In this document: positions 1-8,500 of the stretch, in pieces | Layout of the letters: the number at the start of each line of letters is the position of its first letter | Numbering within the stretch: position 1 is the first letter of the stretch | Assembly (NCBI GenBank): GCA_022763065.1 | Contig: JALEGH010000004.1 | Span: forward strand, 1 to 38,825 | Direction of reading: 5' to 3' | From: Alphaproteobacteria bacterium | Lineage (GTDB): Bacteria; Pseudomonadota; Alphaproteobacteria; Micavibrionales; Micavibrionaceae | Length of the DNA stretch: 38,825 nt | Notes under the pieces: generated by a model | Database searches by the model: none | What the model was told of the DNA's origin: nothing | What the model saw: the letters and a program-made list of their open reading frames with translations, nothing else | Position numbers and translations under genes: made by a program

Positions 1-778
1 CCTCTTTATCTCCCTTTTGCGCCATGGAAATAATATCATGTGTGGAAGCGGTTTTTTTTGTCACGCGGGCATAGTCATTTTTAAAACCTGTACCTGATAT
101 CCATGTTTCTAAGCACCCGCGCTTCCCGCAATAACATTGAGGACCTGGGTATTCATTTAATGTCTTATCTTGAATAAAATAATCTGGTTGTCCATTTTGG
201 GTGTAGATCGGATTGATAATATGGTCTTGATCCTGTCCTTGATCAAAGGTGAAGTAATGATCTTGTGATTTTTTAAGACTAACCAGTGGAAGGGGAAGCG
301 GATTATGCCCCCATTCACCCCCAATACCGTTTAAGCCAGATAAAATTTTACGATGCGCCACTATTCCCGCACCACATCCCGTTCCGATAATGACACCGAA
401 GACCACATTGTGTTTTGCGCCGCCACCATCAACGGATTCTGAGAGGACAAAACAATTCGCATCATTCTCAACCCGAACTTCGCGCCCCAGAGCCTTTTCT
501 AAATCTTTGTCTAATGTTTGACCATTGAGCCATGTTGAATTTGCATTTTTGATTTTGCCAGTCACATTCGAAACAGTTCCGGGGATGCCAATTCCGACAC
601 TTCCCTTTTCACCAAGTGTTTGTTCGGCCAGCTCAACCATCTCGGTAATATTTTGGATTGTAGCTTTATAGTCGTTAGCCGGAGAAGGGAATCGCTGGCG
701 GTATAGCTCCTTCCCGTTTTGCGCATGAAGGCAAATGATTTCTGTTTTGGTTCCGCCTAAATCAATCCCAATGCGCAT
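1..778 (-). CDS. ROK-family sugar kinase (fructokinase/N-acetylhexosamine kinase type), 3' end outside the window
   Basis: Predicted ATP-dependent cytosolic sugar kinase. The protein opens with MRIGIDLGGTKTE, the ROK phosphate-1 motif. It continues with GIGIPGTVSN, the catalytic-Asp motif VENDAN, the adenosine-site stretch VIIGTGCGAGIV, GGEWGHNPLP, and the zinc site CYCGKRGCLETWISG, which is diagnostic of ROK kinases. Start ATG at 778 lies 9 bases after the stop of the HAD phosphatase gene, so the two are co-transcribed. About 35-40 extra residues sit between HNPLP and the zinc motif (about nt 140-300), where fructokinase-type ROK proteins are usually short. The reading frame is still open at base 1; about 259 codons are visible. 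The sugar substrate (fructose, GlcNAc, ManNAc or glucose) cannot be settled from this part. The family is certain, the specificity is not. Confidence 0.9.
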   Translation of the reverse strand, partial: MRIGIDLGGTKTEIICLHAQNGKELYRQRFPSPANDYKATIQNITEMVELAEQTLGEKGSVGIGIPGTVSNVTGKIKNANSTWLNGQTLDKDLEKALGREVRVENDANCFVLSESVDGGGAKHNVVFGVIIGTGCGAGIVAHRKILSGLNGIGGEWGHNPLPLPLVSLKKSQDHYFTFDQGQDQDHIINPIYTQNGQPDYFIQDKTLNEYPGPQCYCGKRGCLETWISGTGFKNDYARVTKKTASTHDIISMAQKGDKE

Positions 779-787
779 AAGCTACTC

Positions 788-1579
788 TTAAGGGGCCGGA
801 TTTGTCGTTTGCGGGAATAAATTGGCACGAGCCAATATCTTTTTCTTTGGCAATTGCAGTGCAGAAATAATCGCCTTGGTACATTGTTCCATCGTGGTTA
901 CGTGATGGCCCGCCCTGTTATCTTCCCTTGTGATGTCTACAAATTGAATGACCTGATCTCTGTTCCCTGCATATAAAAATCCCGATTCCACACCTGTAGG
1001 AGAATCTTCCAAGATGGCAGTGTGCTTCCTAGGTACTTGTACGCCGAAATGAGCATTGGCCAATTGACGGGCCAAATGATAAGGATCAGGCGAAGGCTTG
1101 GGATTAAGGCCCCGTTCCAAAACATCTGTTTTGGTCACGATGAGCTCAAAGACATCTTCAACATTCAGATCTTCTGCCTCGAAGCATTCTTCCAGCGCGT
1201 CTTCGACCACATCTTTTTCCGAATTGGTAACCAGAACGGGCATAATTCCTATTTGTTTAAAGGCATAAAGCGTTTCGATCATTTCAGAGCGTGCGGAAAA
1301 ATCAGGACGGCGGTCTTTATATCCTTGCTTGGCGGCTGCCTCAAATGCTTCGCGGGTGATGAAATTATCAAAATCGGCAAAGCCATTTTGTGTAACCAAA
1401 TCATGGATTTTAGGCTCAGTCTGTCCGGCACATAAATCCCAGTTAATTTGGTGAGGGGTCCCTGCGGCTTTGGCATATTCATCAACAATAGACTGCAAAA
1501 CGAGGCGGTTGCGTGTTTCCGTGCCGGGCATAAATGTCCCGTCATTATCAACAAATATATATCCGCGAATACGGCTCAT
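788..1579 (-). CDS. HAD-superfamily hydrolase (phosphoglycolate phosphatase/beta-phosphoglucomutase-like)
   Basis: 263-residue cytosolic phosphatase-type protein. HAD motif I is VDNDGTFM near residues 10-17 (nucleophile Asp and general acid Asp two residues apart). Motif II is VLVTNS near 115, motif III is the Lys of NPKPSPDPYH near 160, and motif IV is ILEDSPTGVESG near 188. The helical cap between motifs I and II (about residues 20-105) is the C1 type of the phosphoglycolate phosphatase/beta-phosphoglucomutase group. ATG at 1579 follows AGGGGGAATATT, a strong ribosome binding site. It is the first gene of a two-gene unit with the ROK kinase downstream, so a sugar-phosphate substrate is a reasonable inference. 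The exact substrate is unknown. Confidence 0.85.
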   Translation of the reverse strand: MSRIRGYIFVDNDGTFMPGTETRNRLVLQSIVDEYAKAAGTPHQINWDLCAGQTEPKIHDLVTQNGFADFDNFITREAFEAAAKQGYKDRRPDFSARSEMIETLYAFKQIGIMPVLVTNSEKDVVEDALEECFEAEDLNVEDVFELIVTKTDVLERGLNPKPSPDPYHLARQLANAHFGVQVPRKHTAILEDSPTGVESGFLYAGNRDQVIQFVDITREDNRAGHHVTTMEQCTKAIISALQLPKKKILARANLFPQTTNPAP

Positions 1580-1711
1580 AATATTCCCCCTATTTGTTAT
1601 TTGCTCTTAATCTTTCGTTCGGGGACTTTAGTCCATTTCACATAGAAAAGTCCATCATTTTCGGCAGACAAGTCACGAAGCAGCCAAAATCAGGACAAAA
1701 TTAGTCCATAT

Positions 1712-1742
1712 TTGATTGTTACGCTTGGCAATATGGTATAAT
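1712..1742 (+). promoter_or_regulatory. sigma70-type promoter of the BI-1 gene, extended -10
   Basis: TATAAT at 1737-1742 is preceded by TG at 1734-1735, giving the extended -10 TGGTATAAT. TTGATT at 1712-1717 is a candidate -35 but the spacer is long (19); with an extended -10 a poor -35 is tolerated. It lies about 50 bases before the ATG at 1794, in the gap between divergent genes. Confidence 0.6.
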
Positions 1743-1793
1743 TCCCTTATAAATAACGCATCTTATTTACCAAATTGGAGGAGTAAAATAGAT

Positions 1794-2519
1794 ATGCAAG
1801 AAAACCGTTTTGGAACACCAACTCAGGCTGCAAGCACCCAAATAAATGAAGGCTTACGCAGTCATTTTCACCGCGTATACGGTACGATGGCGCTTGGGCT
1901 TTTGATTACGGCTGTGATGGCCTACATCACCGCCGGAAGCGAGACCCTCTTGAGCCTTCTGGTCGGTGCGCAGAGCAATACGATGATGCGTCTTCTGATT
2001 GCTTTTTCACCGATGATTGTGATTATGATGGCCTTTAACCCTTATACAATGCGCAAGCTCTCGGCACCCGTTTTGGGGCTGATTTTCTTTGCCTTTTCGG
2101 CCTATTTCGGTTGGCTGATGTCCACCATGTTTATTGCCTATACGGCCGAGAGCATTACCCGCGTCTTTTTCATTACCGCCGCCACTTTCGCAGCGATGAG
2201 CGTTTGGGGATACGCCACAAAGTCGGACCTGTCAAAAATGGGATCATTTCTTATGATGGCGGTGATCGGTTTGATCATTGCGATTGTGGTGAACATGTTC
2301 CTGCAATCTCCGATGATGATGTATATCATTTCCGGTGCGGGTGTGATCATTTACACCCTCATGATTGCCTTTGACACTCAGCAAATCAAGGCAAGCTACA
2401 ATGAGGCCTACGGCCAGGAAAACAACAACAAGATGGCGATTATGGGCGCATTGTCCCTCTATATTAACTTCATCATGCTGTTTCAGTTTTTGATGCAGTT
2501 TTTGGGACAGAGGGAATAA
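1794..2519 (+). CDS. Bax inhibitor-1/YccA family membrane protein
   Basis: 241-residue inner-membrane protein of the BI-1 (TMBIM) family, which in bacteria includes YccA (binds and modulates FtsH) and YetJ (pH-sensitive calcium leak). About seven hydrophobic segments are evident, starting with RVYGTMALGLLITAVMAYI. The family signature near the C-terminus is visible as YTLMIAFDTQQIK with Asp in the penultimate region, followed by GALSLYINFIMLFQFLM. Start chosen at ATG 1794 because GGAGG at 1778-1782 is well placed; an in-frame extension to 1716 overlaps the promoter. Monocistronic: own promoter upstream and an intrinsic terminator after the stop. Family certain; physiological role (protease control or calcium flux) not determined here. 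Confidence 0.93.
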   Translation: MQENRFGTPTQAASTQINEGLRSHFHRVYGTMALGLLITAVMAYITAGSETLLSLLVGAQSNTMMRLLIAFSPMIVIMMAFNPYTMRKLSAPVLGLIFFAFSAYFGWLMSTMFIAYTAESITRVFFITAATFAAMSVWGYATKSDLSKMGSFLMMAVIGLIIAIVVNMFLQSPMMMYIISGAGVIIYTLMIAFDTQQIKASYNEAYGQENNNKMAIMGALSLYINFIMLFQFLMQFLGQRE

Positions 2520-2546
2520 ACCCAGATAGATTGCACATTAAATAAC

Positions 2547-2577
2547 AAAAGGTCCGTTGGTACGGGCCTTTTTTATT
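2547..2577 (+). terminator. Rho-independent terminator after the BI-1 gene
   Basis: AAGGTCCGT, loop TGGT, ACGGGCCTT form a nine-pair stem with one G-U pair, followed directly by a T run (TTTTTTATT). Confidence 0.85.
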
Positions 2578-2614
2578 GTCATAACTTAAATATTCTGTTA
2601 AAGAACTAAGAGGC

Positions 2615-3466
2615 GTGAGAAATGTGAAAGGTGCGAACTTGGTTTTAGCCTGCAAATTAACGGACGGTGCGTTTAAGGAATCTGCATCACTTCAAAATGA
2701 AGCCGAACCGGTTATGTCGGTTGATGGTTTAAATGTGTTCTATGGTGATAAACAAGCCCTTAGTGATGCTTCGCTTGAGATTTTTTCAGGAGAAGTTCTA
2801 GCTCTCATAGGGCCTTCGGGCTGCGGAAAATCGACCTTTATTCGGTGTCTCAACCGTATGAATGACAATATTCGCGGATGCCGCGTTGAAGGAGAAATAA
2901 TGCTGGATGGTCAAAATATCTATGATTCCGATCTCGATGTTGTTGAGCTCCGCGCACAAATAGGAATGGTTTTTCAAAAGGCAAACCCTTTCCCTAAATC
3001 AATATACGAAAATGTTGCCTATGGTCCCCGCATTCACGGCTTAACCGCAAATAAAAAAGAACTTGATGAGCTTGTGATAGAATGCCTAAAAAAAGCTGGC
3101 CTATATGAAGAGGTCAAGGATCGTTTGCATGAATCGGGAACGGCCCTATCCGGCGGACAACAGCAAAGACTGTGTATCGCCCGCGCCATTGCGAATAAAC
3201 CCCGCATTTTGTTAATGGATGAACCATGTTCGGCACTGGACCCGATTGCGACAAAAACAATCGAAGAGCTCATTGCAGAGTTACGCCGTGATATGCCGAT
3301 TGTCATTGTGACGCATAATATGCAACAGGCCAAACGTATCAGTGACAGAACCGCTTTTTTCTATTTAGGGAAACTTGAAACATGTCAAAAAACAAAGGAC
3401 TTCTTTGCACTGGAAACTCTTAAGAACGAACGTGCAAAAGGTTACATCACGGGACAATACGGATAA
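2615..3466 (+). CDS. pstB: Phosphate ABC transporter ATP-binding protein PstB
   Basis: ATPase subunit that powers the PstCA phosphate permease at the inner membrane. Walker A is GPSGCGKST (residues 66-74 from the GTG start). The PstB-typical [20 protein letters not shown] carries the Q-loop. The signature is [14 protein letters not shown], Walker B with D-loop is [12 protein letters not shown], the H-loop is IVTHNMQQA, and the family ending YITGQYG matches the usual YITGxFG. The GTG at 2615 gives 283 residues. PstB is usually about 250-260, so GTG 2624 or the ATG at 2714 (250 residues) is also possible. No pstS, pstC, pstA or phoU is adjacent: the neighbours are the BI-1 gene upstream and an opposing gene downstream. 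Function from sequence is clear, but the partners must lie elsewhere. Confidence 0.92.
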   Translation: MRNVKGANLVLACKLTDGAFKESASLQNEAEPVMSVDGLNVFYGDKQALSDASLEIFSGEVLALIGPSGCGKSTFIRCLNRMNDNIRGCRVEGEIMLDGQNIYDSDLDVVELRAQIGMVFQKANPFPKSIYENVAYGPRIHGLTANKKELDELVIECLKKAGLYEEVKDRLHESGTALSGGQQQRLCIARAIANKPRILLMDEPCSALDPIATKTIEELIAELRRDMPIVIVTHNMQQAKRISDRTAFFYLGKLETCQKTKDFFALETLKNERAKGYITGQYG

Positions 3467-3495
3467 GAAAATCTATAGGTTATCGCCCGATTTTT

Positions 3496-4065
3496 TTATT
3501 CTTCTGGTGGTAAAATGCCCAAAATTTTATCCTCGGCAATCAATCCGAAATTCGAAGAATCGAGAAAACCTTTATCATTATCCCCCATCAGAAAATAAAA
3601 CCCTTCAGGCACTTTGCCCTCATATTCTTTTTTAATTTTATCAATGTTTTTGCGTTGAGTCATTCTGTTAAGACGATAATCACGCCCGGCAGAATTTTTA
3701 TAATTCTGGCCGTTAATCATCAAAACATTACCCGGAGCCAGCGTAACTTCGTCTTCAGGCATCGCAGCCACCTTTAACGGCAAAGGATCGGGCCCGCGCG
3801 GTGACAAGGCAAGAACAATTGATCCATGCACAACCCGGCCAATAATATTGCAATCAGGTCCGGTTTCAAATGATAGGGGGGTGCGATTGGGGTAAAGAGG
3901 CTCCAACAGTTTCCGTCCCGCTTTTTTGGTAAGTACCGTACAAACACCTTTATCAATTTTTGCGGTTTTGGCACTCCCCACCCCGCTCTGGTTTCGATGA
4001 AAGACCCAACCAAAAGATAGAGCGACAAGAAGAAGAAAAATAAGAACTAACAAACCCTTCTTCAT
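3496..4065 (-). CDS. Peptidase S26 (signal peptidase I/TraF)-like protein with an unclear serine box
   Basis: 189 residues with an N-terminal membrane segment (about residues 4-20, GLLVLIFLLLVALSFGWVF), so anchored with the rest in the periplasm. The second half looks like peptidase S26. GSIVLALSPRG followed by PLKVAAMPEDEV corresponds to the catalytic-Lys box (KRVxxxPGD), and GFYFLMGDNDKGFLDSSNFG corresponds to the conserved MGDNRxxSxDSRxxG box. The expected nucleophile box (SMxPT or SxPxG) before GSIVL is not recognisable; the stretch there reads GPDCNIIGRVVHG. It may be a degenerate or non-canonical member. It faces pstB and lies 116 bases downstream of the two small secreted proteins on the same strand, so it could be read with them. 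ATG 4065 has only a weak ribosome binding site. Confidence 0.65.
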   Translation of the reverse strand: MKKGLLVLIFLLLVALSFGWVFHRNQSGVGSAKTAKIDKGVCTVLTKKAGRKLLEPLYPNRTPLSFETGPDCNIIGRVVHGSIVLALSPRGPDPLPLKVAAMPEDEVTLAPGNVLMINGQNYKNSAGRDYRLNRMTQRKNIDKIKKEYEGKVPEGFYFLMGDNDKGFLDSSNFGLIAEDKILGILPPEE

Positions 4066-4181
4066 AGCAAAAACCTACTTAGCTTCCTGAAGGACGTATC
4101 ATTAACGTATGAAATGTTGCTTCAATTGTTATTTTTGTCCTTATTTGGGCGTGACGAAAAACTATCCCTTACAAGTTCAAG

Positions 4182-4850
4182 TTATTGGCACTGAATACAA
4201 ATTCTTGCTCTGTATTGCCCGTTACTGTTTGTTTGTGCCAAAAGTCTGTATCCTGTACATCTTTGAACATTATTCGATGAATAAGAAGATGTAGCAGACC
4301 CCAAAGAAGCATTATTATTCTGTGTCTCTATCGTCACCCGGCAACTTGTTCCGCTTGGCGGGGCCTGATTACAAACGATTGCTGAACCGGTCCCATTGGC
4401 TTTGCACCATTGATTTGCAGTCAAAGTCCCCACCTGTGGATCATTTTCGGATGTAATCCCCGTATTATCCACACCATCTGCAAAACCGGCTGGTTTTCCA
4501 GTAACCTCAGCCCAACTCACACCATCCTTGACGGAGGCCAAAACAGTTGGGTCCGTTTCTGCGCCGCCCGCATTATCGGTTGCGCATTCCCAAACGCCGC
4601 CGCCATTATTCCATTTGGCAACCTCACCATCGGCGCAAGATAAAGCATCCAAAGTTGTCGCCGTGCCACCCTTCATAGAAATCCAGTTCGTGTCATCACA
4701 AAACTGCATCACCTTGTGGGTTGAATTATAGAGCTGATCTCCCTCCACCCCCGCCGGATTGGTACAGGCGGCCTTGGCACTGACGGGCAAGAAAGCAAGC
4801 AGGCCAACCACCGCAATGATCTTCAAGAATTTATTTTGTATCTGTTTCAT
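4182..4850 (-). CDS. Secreted small modular protein, paralogue of the next gene upstream (222 aa)
   Basis: Predicted exported protein. The signal peptide is MKQIQNKFLKIIAVVGLLAF and onward, with likely cleavage after SAKA, just before ACTNPAG. Module order: a CTNPAG/YNST/MQFCDDTNW domain (residues about 28-60), an LSCADGEVAKWNNGGGVWEC domain (about 70-92), an ETDP linker, an extra segment of about 35 residues (from TVLASVKDG), an NDPQVGTLTANQWC domain, and a Cys-rich tail ending RICIQCQ. Start chosen at 4850 because AAGAGGC sits just before it; an in-frame extension to 4886 would overlap the upstream gene. The gap to that gene is 23 bases. These modules resemble phage tail-fibre and bacterial surface-fibre sequences. 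Function unknown; a fibre tip or receptor-binding accessory is an inference. Confidence 0.8.
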   Translation of the reverse strand: MKQIQNKFLKIIAVVGLLAFLPVSAKAACTNPAGVEGDQLYNSTHKVMQFCDDTNWISMKGGTATTLDALSCADGEVAKWNNGGGVWECATDNAGGAETDPTVLASVKDGVSWAEVTGKPAGFADGVDNTGITSENDPQVGTLTANQWCKANGTGSAIVCNQAPPSGTSCRVTIETQNNNASLGSATSSYSSNNVQRCTGYRLLAQTNSNGQYRARICIQCQ

Positions 4851-4873
4851 TTTTGCCTCTTTACTTTCAAGTT

Positions 4874-5473
4874 CTATGAACAACAACGCACATACGCGTA
4901 TGTCCAGTTTCCTGATTGTCTATAACATGTCCAACCATTTCCATTAGGATAAGAATGAGCGATAGTCCCTTGTCCTAGCGTGTTTGTTATTCGACAACCT
5001 CCTCCTGTCATGGTTGTTCCGCTGTTACAATTTATTGTTCTGGACACTCCCGATCCACCTGATGTTTTTGTTGTACAACTTGTAAATCCCCCGCTCGGCG
5101 CATTGGAGGTACAATCAATATCCGTACCATCGGTCGTACACCATTTTCCGCTTGTCAACGTCCCCACCTGCGGGTCTGTTTCCGCGCCGCCGCTATTATC
5201 CGTTGCACATTCCCAAGCGCTGCCCGCGTTATTCCATTTTGCAACCTCACCATCGGCGCAAGATAAGGCATCCAGAGTTGTCGCCGTACCGCCCTTCATC
5301 GAGACCCAGTTCGTCCCGTCACAAAACTGCATCACCTTATAGGTCGTGTTATACATTTGCTGCCCTTCTGTGCCCGCCGGATTGGTACAAGCAGCCTTGG
5401 CACTGACAGGCAAAAAAGCGAGCAGACCAACTATCACAACAACCTTCAAGAATTTATTTTGTATCTGTTTCAT
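4874..5473 (-). CDS. Secreted small modular protein, paralogue of the next gene downstream (199 aa)
   Basis: Exported protein with a signal peptide almost identical to that of its neighbour (MKQIQNKFLKVVVIVGLLAF and onward, cleavage after SAKA). The first roughly 100 residues match the neighbour closely: CTNPAG, YNTT, MQFCDGTNWVSMKGG, LSCADGEVAKWNNAGSAWEC, ETDPQVGTLTSGKWC. After that the two diverge, and this one ends in a Cys-rich region (GCRITNTLGQGTIAH to YVRCCS). The segment of about 35 residues found in the neighbour is absent. ATG 5473 follows AAAGGTAAGAAA, a good ribosome binding site. The giant modular gene ends 53 bases upstream on the same strand, so the three genes probably form one operon. 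No enzymatic motif is visible. Confidence 0.82.
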   Translation of the reverse strand: MKQIQNKFLKVVVIVGLLAFLPVSAKAACTNPAGTEGQQMYNTTYKVMQFCDGTNWVSMKGGTATTLDALSCADGEVAKWNNAGSAWECATDNSGGAETDPQVGTLTSGKWCTTDGTDIDCTSNAPSGGFTSCTTKTSGGSGVSRTINCNSGTTMTGGGCRITNTLGQGTIAHSYPNGNGWTCYRQSGNWTYAYVRCCS

Positions 5474-5526
5474 TTTCTTACCTTTATTTGTTAAACCCTC
5501 ACTTTTTTATAACGCATGAGCGCAAA

Positions 5527-8500
5527 TTACATCTTGTAGACTCCAAAATGCTCCCATCTCAAACCGTAGTTTGTTGAGCCAGTCCGAGTTTCAAATTGGA
5601 TATATGTATCTCCGGTCGCAGCAGCATATGACCCGGTAGCATTGATAAAGCTCGGCGCCCCTGAATCTAATCTGGAAATACCTTGCAGATATAGTCTACT
5701 ATCCGTTCGGATTAAAACCGAGAAATCATAAGTACCGTAATTTGTTGGAGCACTAAGAGTGCTTGTAGTCACACCCATTGTTGTCCATCCGCCATAGCTT
5801 GATCCTCCATCACGAGAAATACGAAAAGCTAGGGAAGCATTGGCCGGCGATCCGGCACGAATACCGCTCATAATAAACTCAAATGTATGACCATCGACAC
5901 CGCTGGCATCGCCAAGATTGAACGTTAGAGCGTTTCCTTGTGTTGGTGTACCAACGACTGAAACACCTCCTCTTGTTGCAATTTTGTCTACCACCGTTGT
6001 TTCGGAACCACCGCCAGAACCGCCACCAGAGATAGGGGCGTCACCCGCCGTTCCTGCAAAATTTGTTCTGGTGATATTTTCAACATCAAACGTTGCCATA
6101 TCGATATCTTGCGTTGCCGTATGGTTTCCGAGATCGTCGGAACCACCAGACTGGTTCGCACACTCCCAATAGCCACCACCATTATTCCATGCTGCTACTT
6201 GACCATCGGTACAAGACAGACCGGTCAGCGTATCGGAGTTGGAGATTGGTGAATCACCGGCTACCGCATCAAATTCAAGCATATTGATATTGATGACATC
6301 ATTGCTGTCAACGTCAATGTCCTGCGTCGCAGTATGATCGCCGAGATTATCGGCCCCGCCACCGCCGCCGCCGTAGAACGCTCCAGATGTTCGAACCGTA
6401 ATCGTCCCGCCAGTATAGTGAGCCTGTGTTTGATCAAGGAATAACTCCTGCGTTCCCGACGGATTCCAAGGGATGATATATGTCGCCTCATTGGTTTCAT
6501 AATTTGCAAAATATTGCGGACTTCCAACTTGCACGCGCTCAGTATCCGCCTCGTCCTTTTGCTTGAGGTAACCCTTCATATATTGGTGATTCATTGTTCC
6601 CGTTCTAACAAAGGTCACCACAAGAGCATAAGCATCGGATGGTACACCCGTTACAGGCCACGAATGCGTTGACGGTGCACTGGAAAAAGTGGCGCCTGCC
6701 ACCAACTCCTCATCCAAGGCCTTAAATCCGGCAGTTCCTGAACCACCGCCGCCGGAGCCACCGGAGCCTCCACCGACGAAGTTATGTGTACGATCTGCTG
6801 CCTCCAAAACACTCATATCGACTTGACATACCGCATCAGTATTTAAGCTGCTAGAGTAAGTGCCGTCTGTATTGAAGTATACATAGGTATTTGTTGGAGA
6901 ATAAACATTGAAATATCCAACAGTACTTCCAGTACTCGTTCCGAGATAATAGAAATATTCATTTGGCGCGCCGGATCGCGTACAATTAATCGCATCTGGC
7001 CAACCGTCGACCATCGTGCTACCGCTACCGCCGGATCCTGCATCAGCACATTCCCAGACGCTGCCCGTATCATTCCATGCGGCCACTTGCCCGTCGGTAC
7101 AGCTTAAGCCCGCAAGCGTGTCAGACCCGCCGCCACCGGTAGTAGCCTGCGTATCCACAACGACAAGTGTACCATCAACACAGTTATACCAAGTACCGCT
7201 ATACGCATTTTGCCAAGCGGTTCCTGTCCAGTTTAGCCATCCGCCCATCATTTGATTGCCGGCCGTATTATAGGCACAGCTCACCGCTCTATATCTATCC
7301 GTTCCAGAAGTATTTGTGGCTGCGCCAACACATGCAGCCTTGTCATCCGTCGTGTCACCGTCCGAATTTTCATTGGTACAATATGTGTAAATCGGATCGC
7401 CAGACCCGCCACCGGAGCCGCCAGACCCGCCACCGGAGCCGCCAGACCCGCCACCGAAGAAACCACAGCGATTCTCACTACAGATTGTATCAATATCTCC
7501 TGCAGAGGCACCGCAATTGGCATCTACACTTGCGCTATTGTAGTATGTTCCGTCCGAATTGAAGGTATAGTAATTTCCTTCCGATGTATTTAAATAGCGA
7601 ACCTGATCACCGTTATTATACCGGCTTAAAATCAGGGTTTGTACGTCTGCACCATCGTCACAGGAGAAGTAATCCGGCCATTTATCGTCCGTTTCCGCAA
7701 TCGTGACAGAGGCAACCGTAACACCGCTGGCCGCGATGGTATCAATAATCGCCGTTCCAGAACCACCCGACCCACCAGAGCCGCCGCCAAAATAAGATTT
7801 GGTTGTTGCAGCATAAGTTGACGGACAATCAGTTCCACCATTAAATGCTCCGTCACCTGATCCAGATACACGTGCGCCCGTCGATGTGTTATAGAAAACC
7901 GAATAATCCGTTCCCGTATGCTCATAGCGGTACATAACCTGAGAGGTTGATTCAATGTATCTGAAAAGGGGAAGTACAAACTGCTGACTATTAGAGCCTG
8001 TACACACAATTGCATCCGCCCAATCATTACCATCTGGAGCCATTGGCATGTTTGAATTTTCAGTTCTTATTGTTGGTGCAATGGCAGCGTCTGTGCCGCC
8101 GGAGCCTCCAGAGCCACCGCTACAGAAGTTTGATGTTTGTCCGGCTGTTTCAAGATCAGTTATTGATTGTCCGACACAGCTTCCCGCAACATTAGCATTA
8201 TTGTTTGAATCGTAGCTTTTATCATCGTTAAATATGAGATAGCTTCCGCTAGAAGCGTAGTATATATCTGTGTCTCCCGTAGAACTGTTCCCCATGAAAT
8301 AGAATACGGCATCCTGACTATCAACGGCATGGGCACAAGTGATTGCATCCGGCCAGCCGCTTGGCGCGACCGCTGGTTCACAGGTTCCACCACCTGACCC
8401 GCCAGAGCCGCTGGAGCCGTCCCACGCGATGATACGCATATCGAAGCTGCTATCATTAATCCCGCCAATATTTGTTGGTGAGTTATAGTAAAAACCCGAA

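Noticed and set aside
1022..1435. Plus-strand frame inside the HAD gene
   Set aside because: It lies opposite a gene with clear HAD motifs and has no ribosome binding site.
1716..1793. Longer N-terminus for the BI-1 protein
   Set aside because: It overlaps the extended -10 promoter, while a good ribosome binding site precedes ATG 1794.
4109..4294. Small plus-strand frame between the S26-like and secreted-protein genes
   Set aside because: Half of it overlaps the opposing gene and it shows no ribosome binding site or recognisable features.
7400..7456. CRISPR-like array
   Set aside because: The units are contiguous 21-mers with no spacers and are plainly Gly-Ser coding.
7167..7593. Plus-strand open frames opposite the giant gene (Arg/His/Tyr-rich)
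   Set aside because: They are the mirror of Gly-Ser-rich coding DNA; no ribosome binding sites and unnatural composition.
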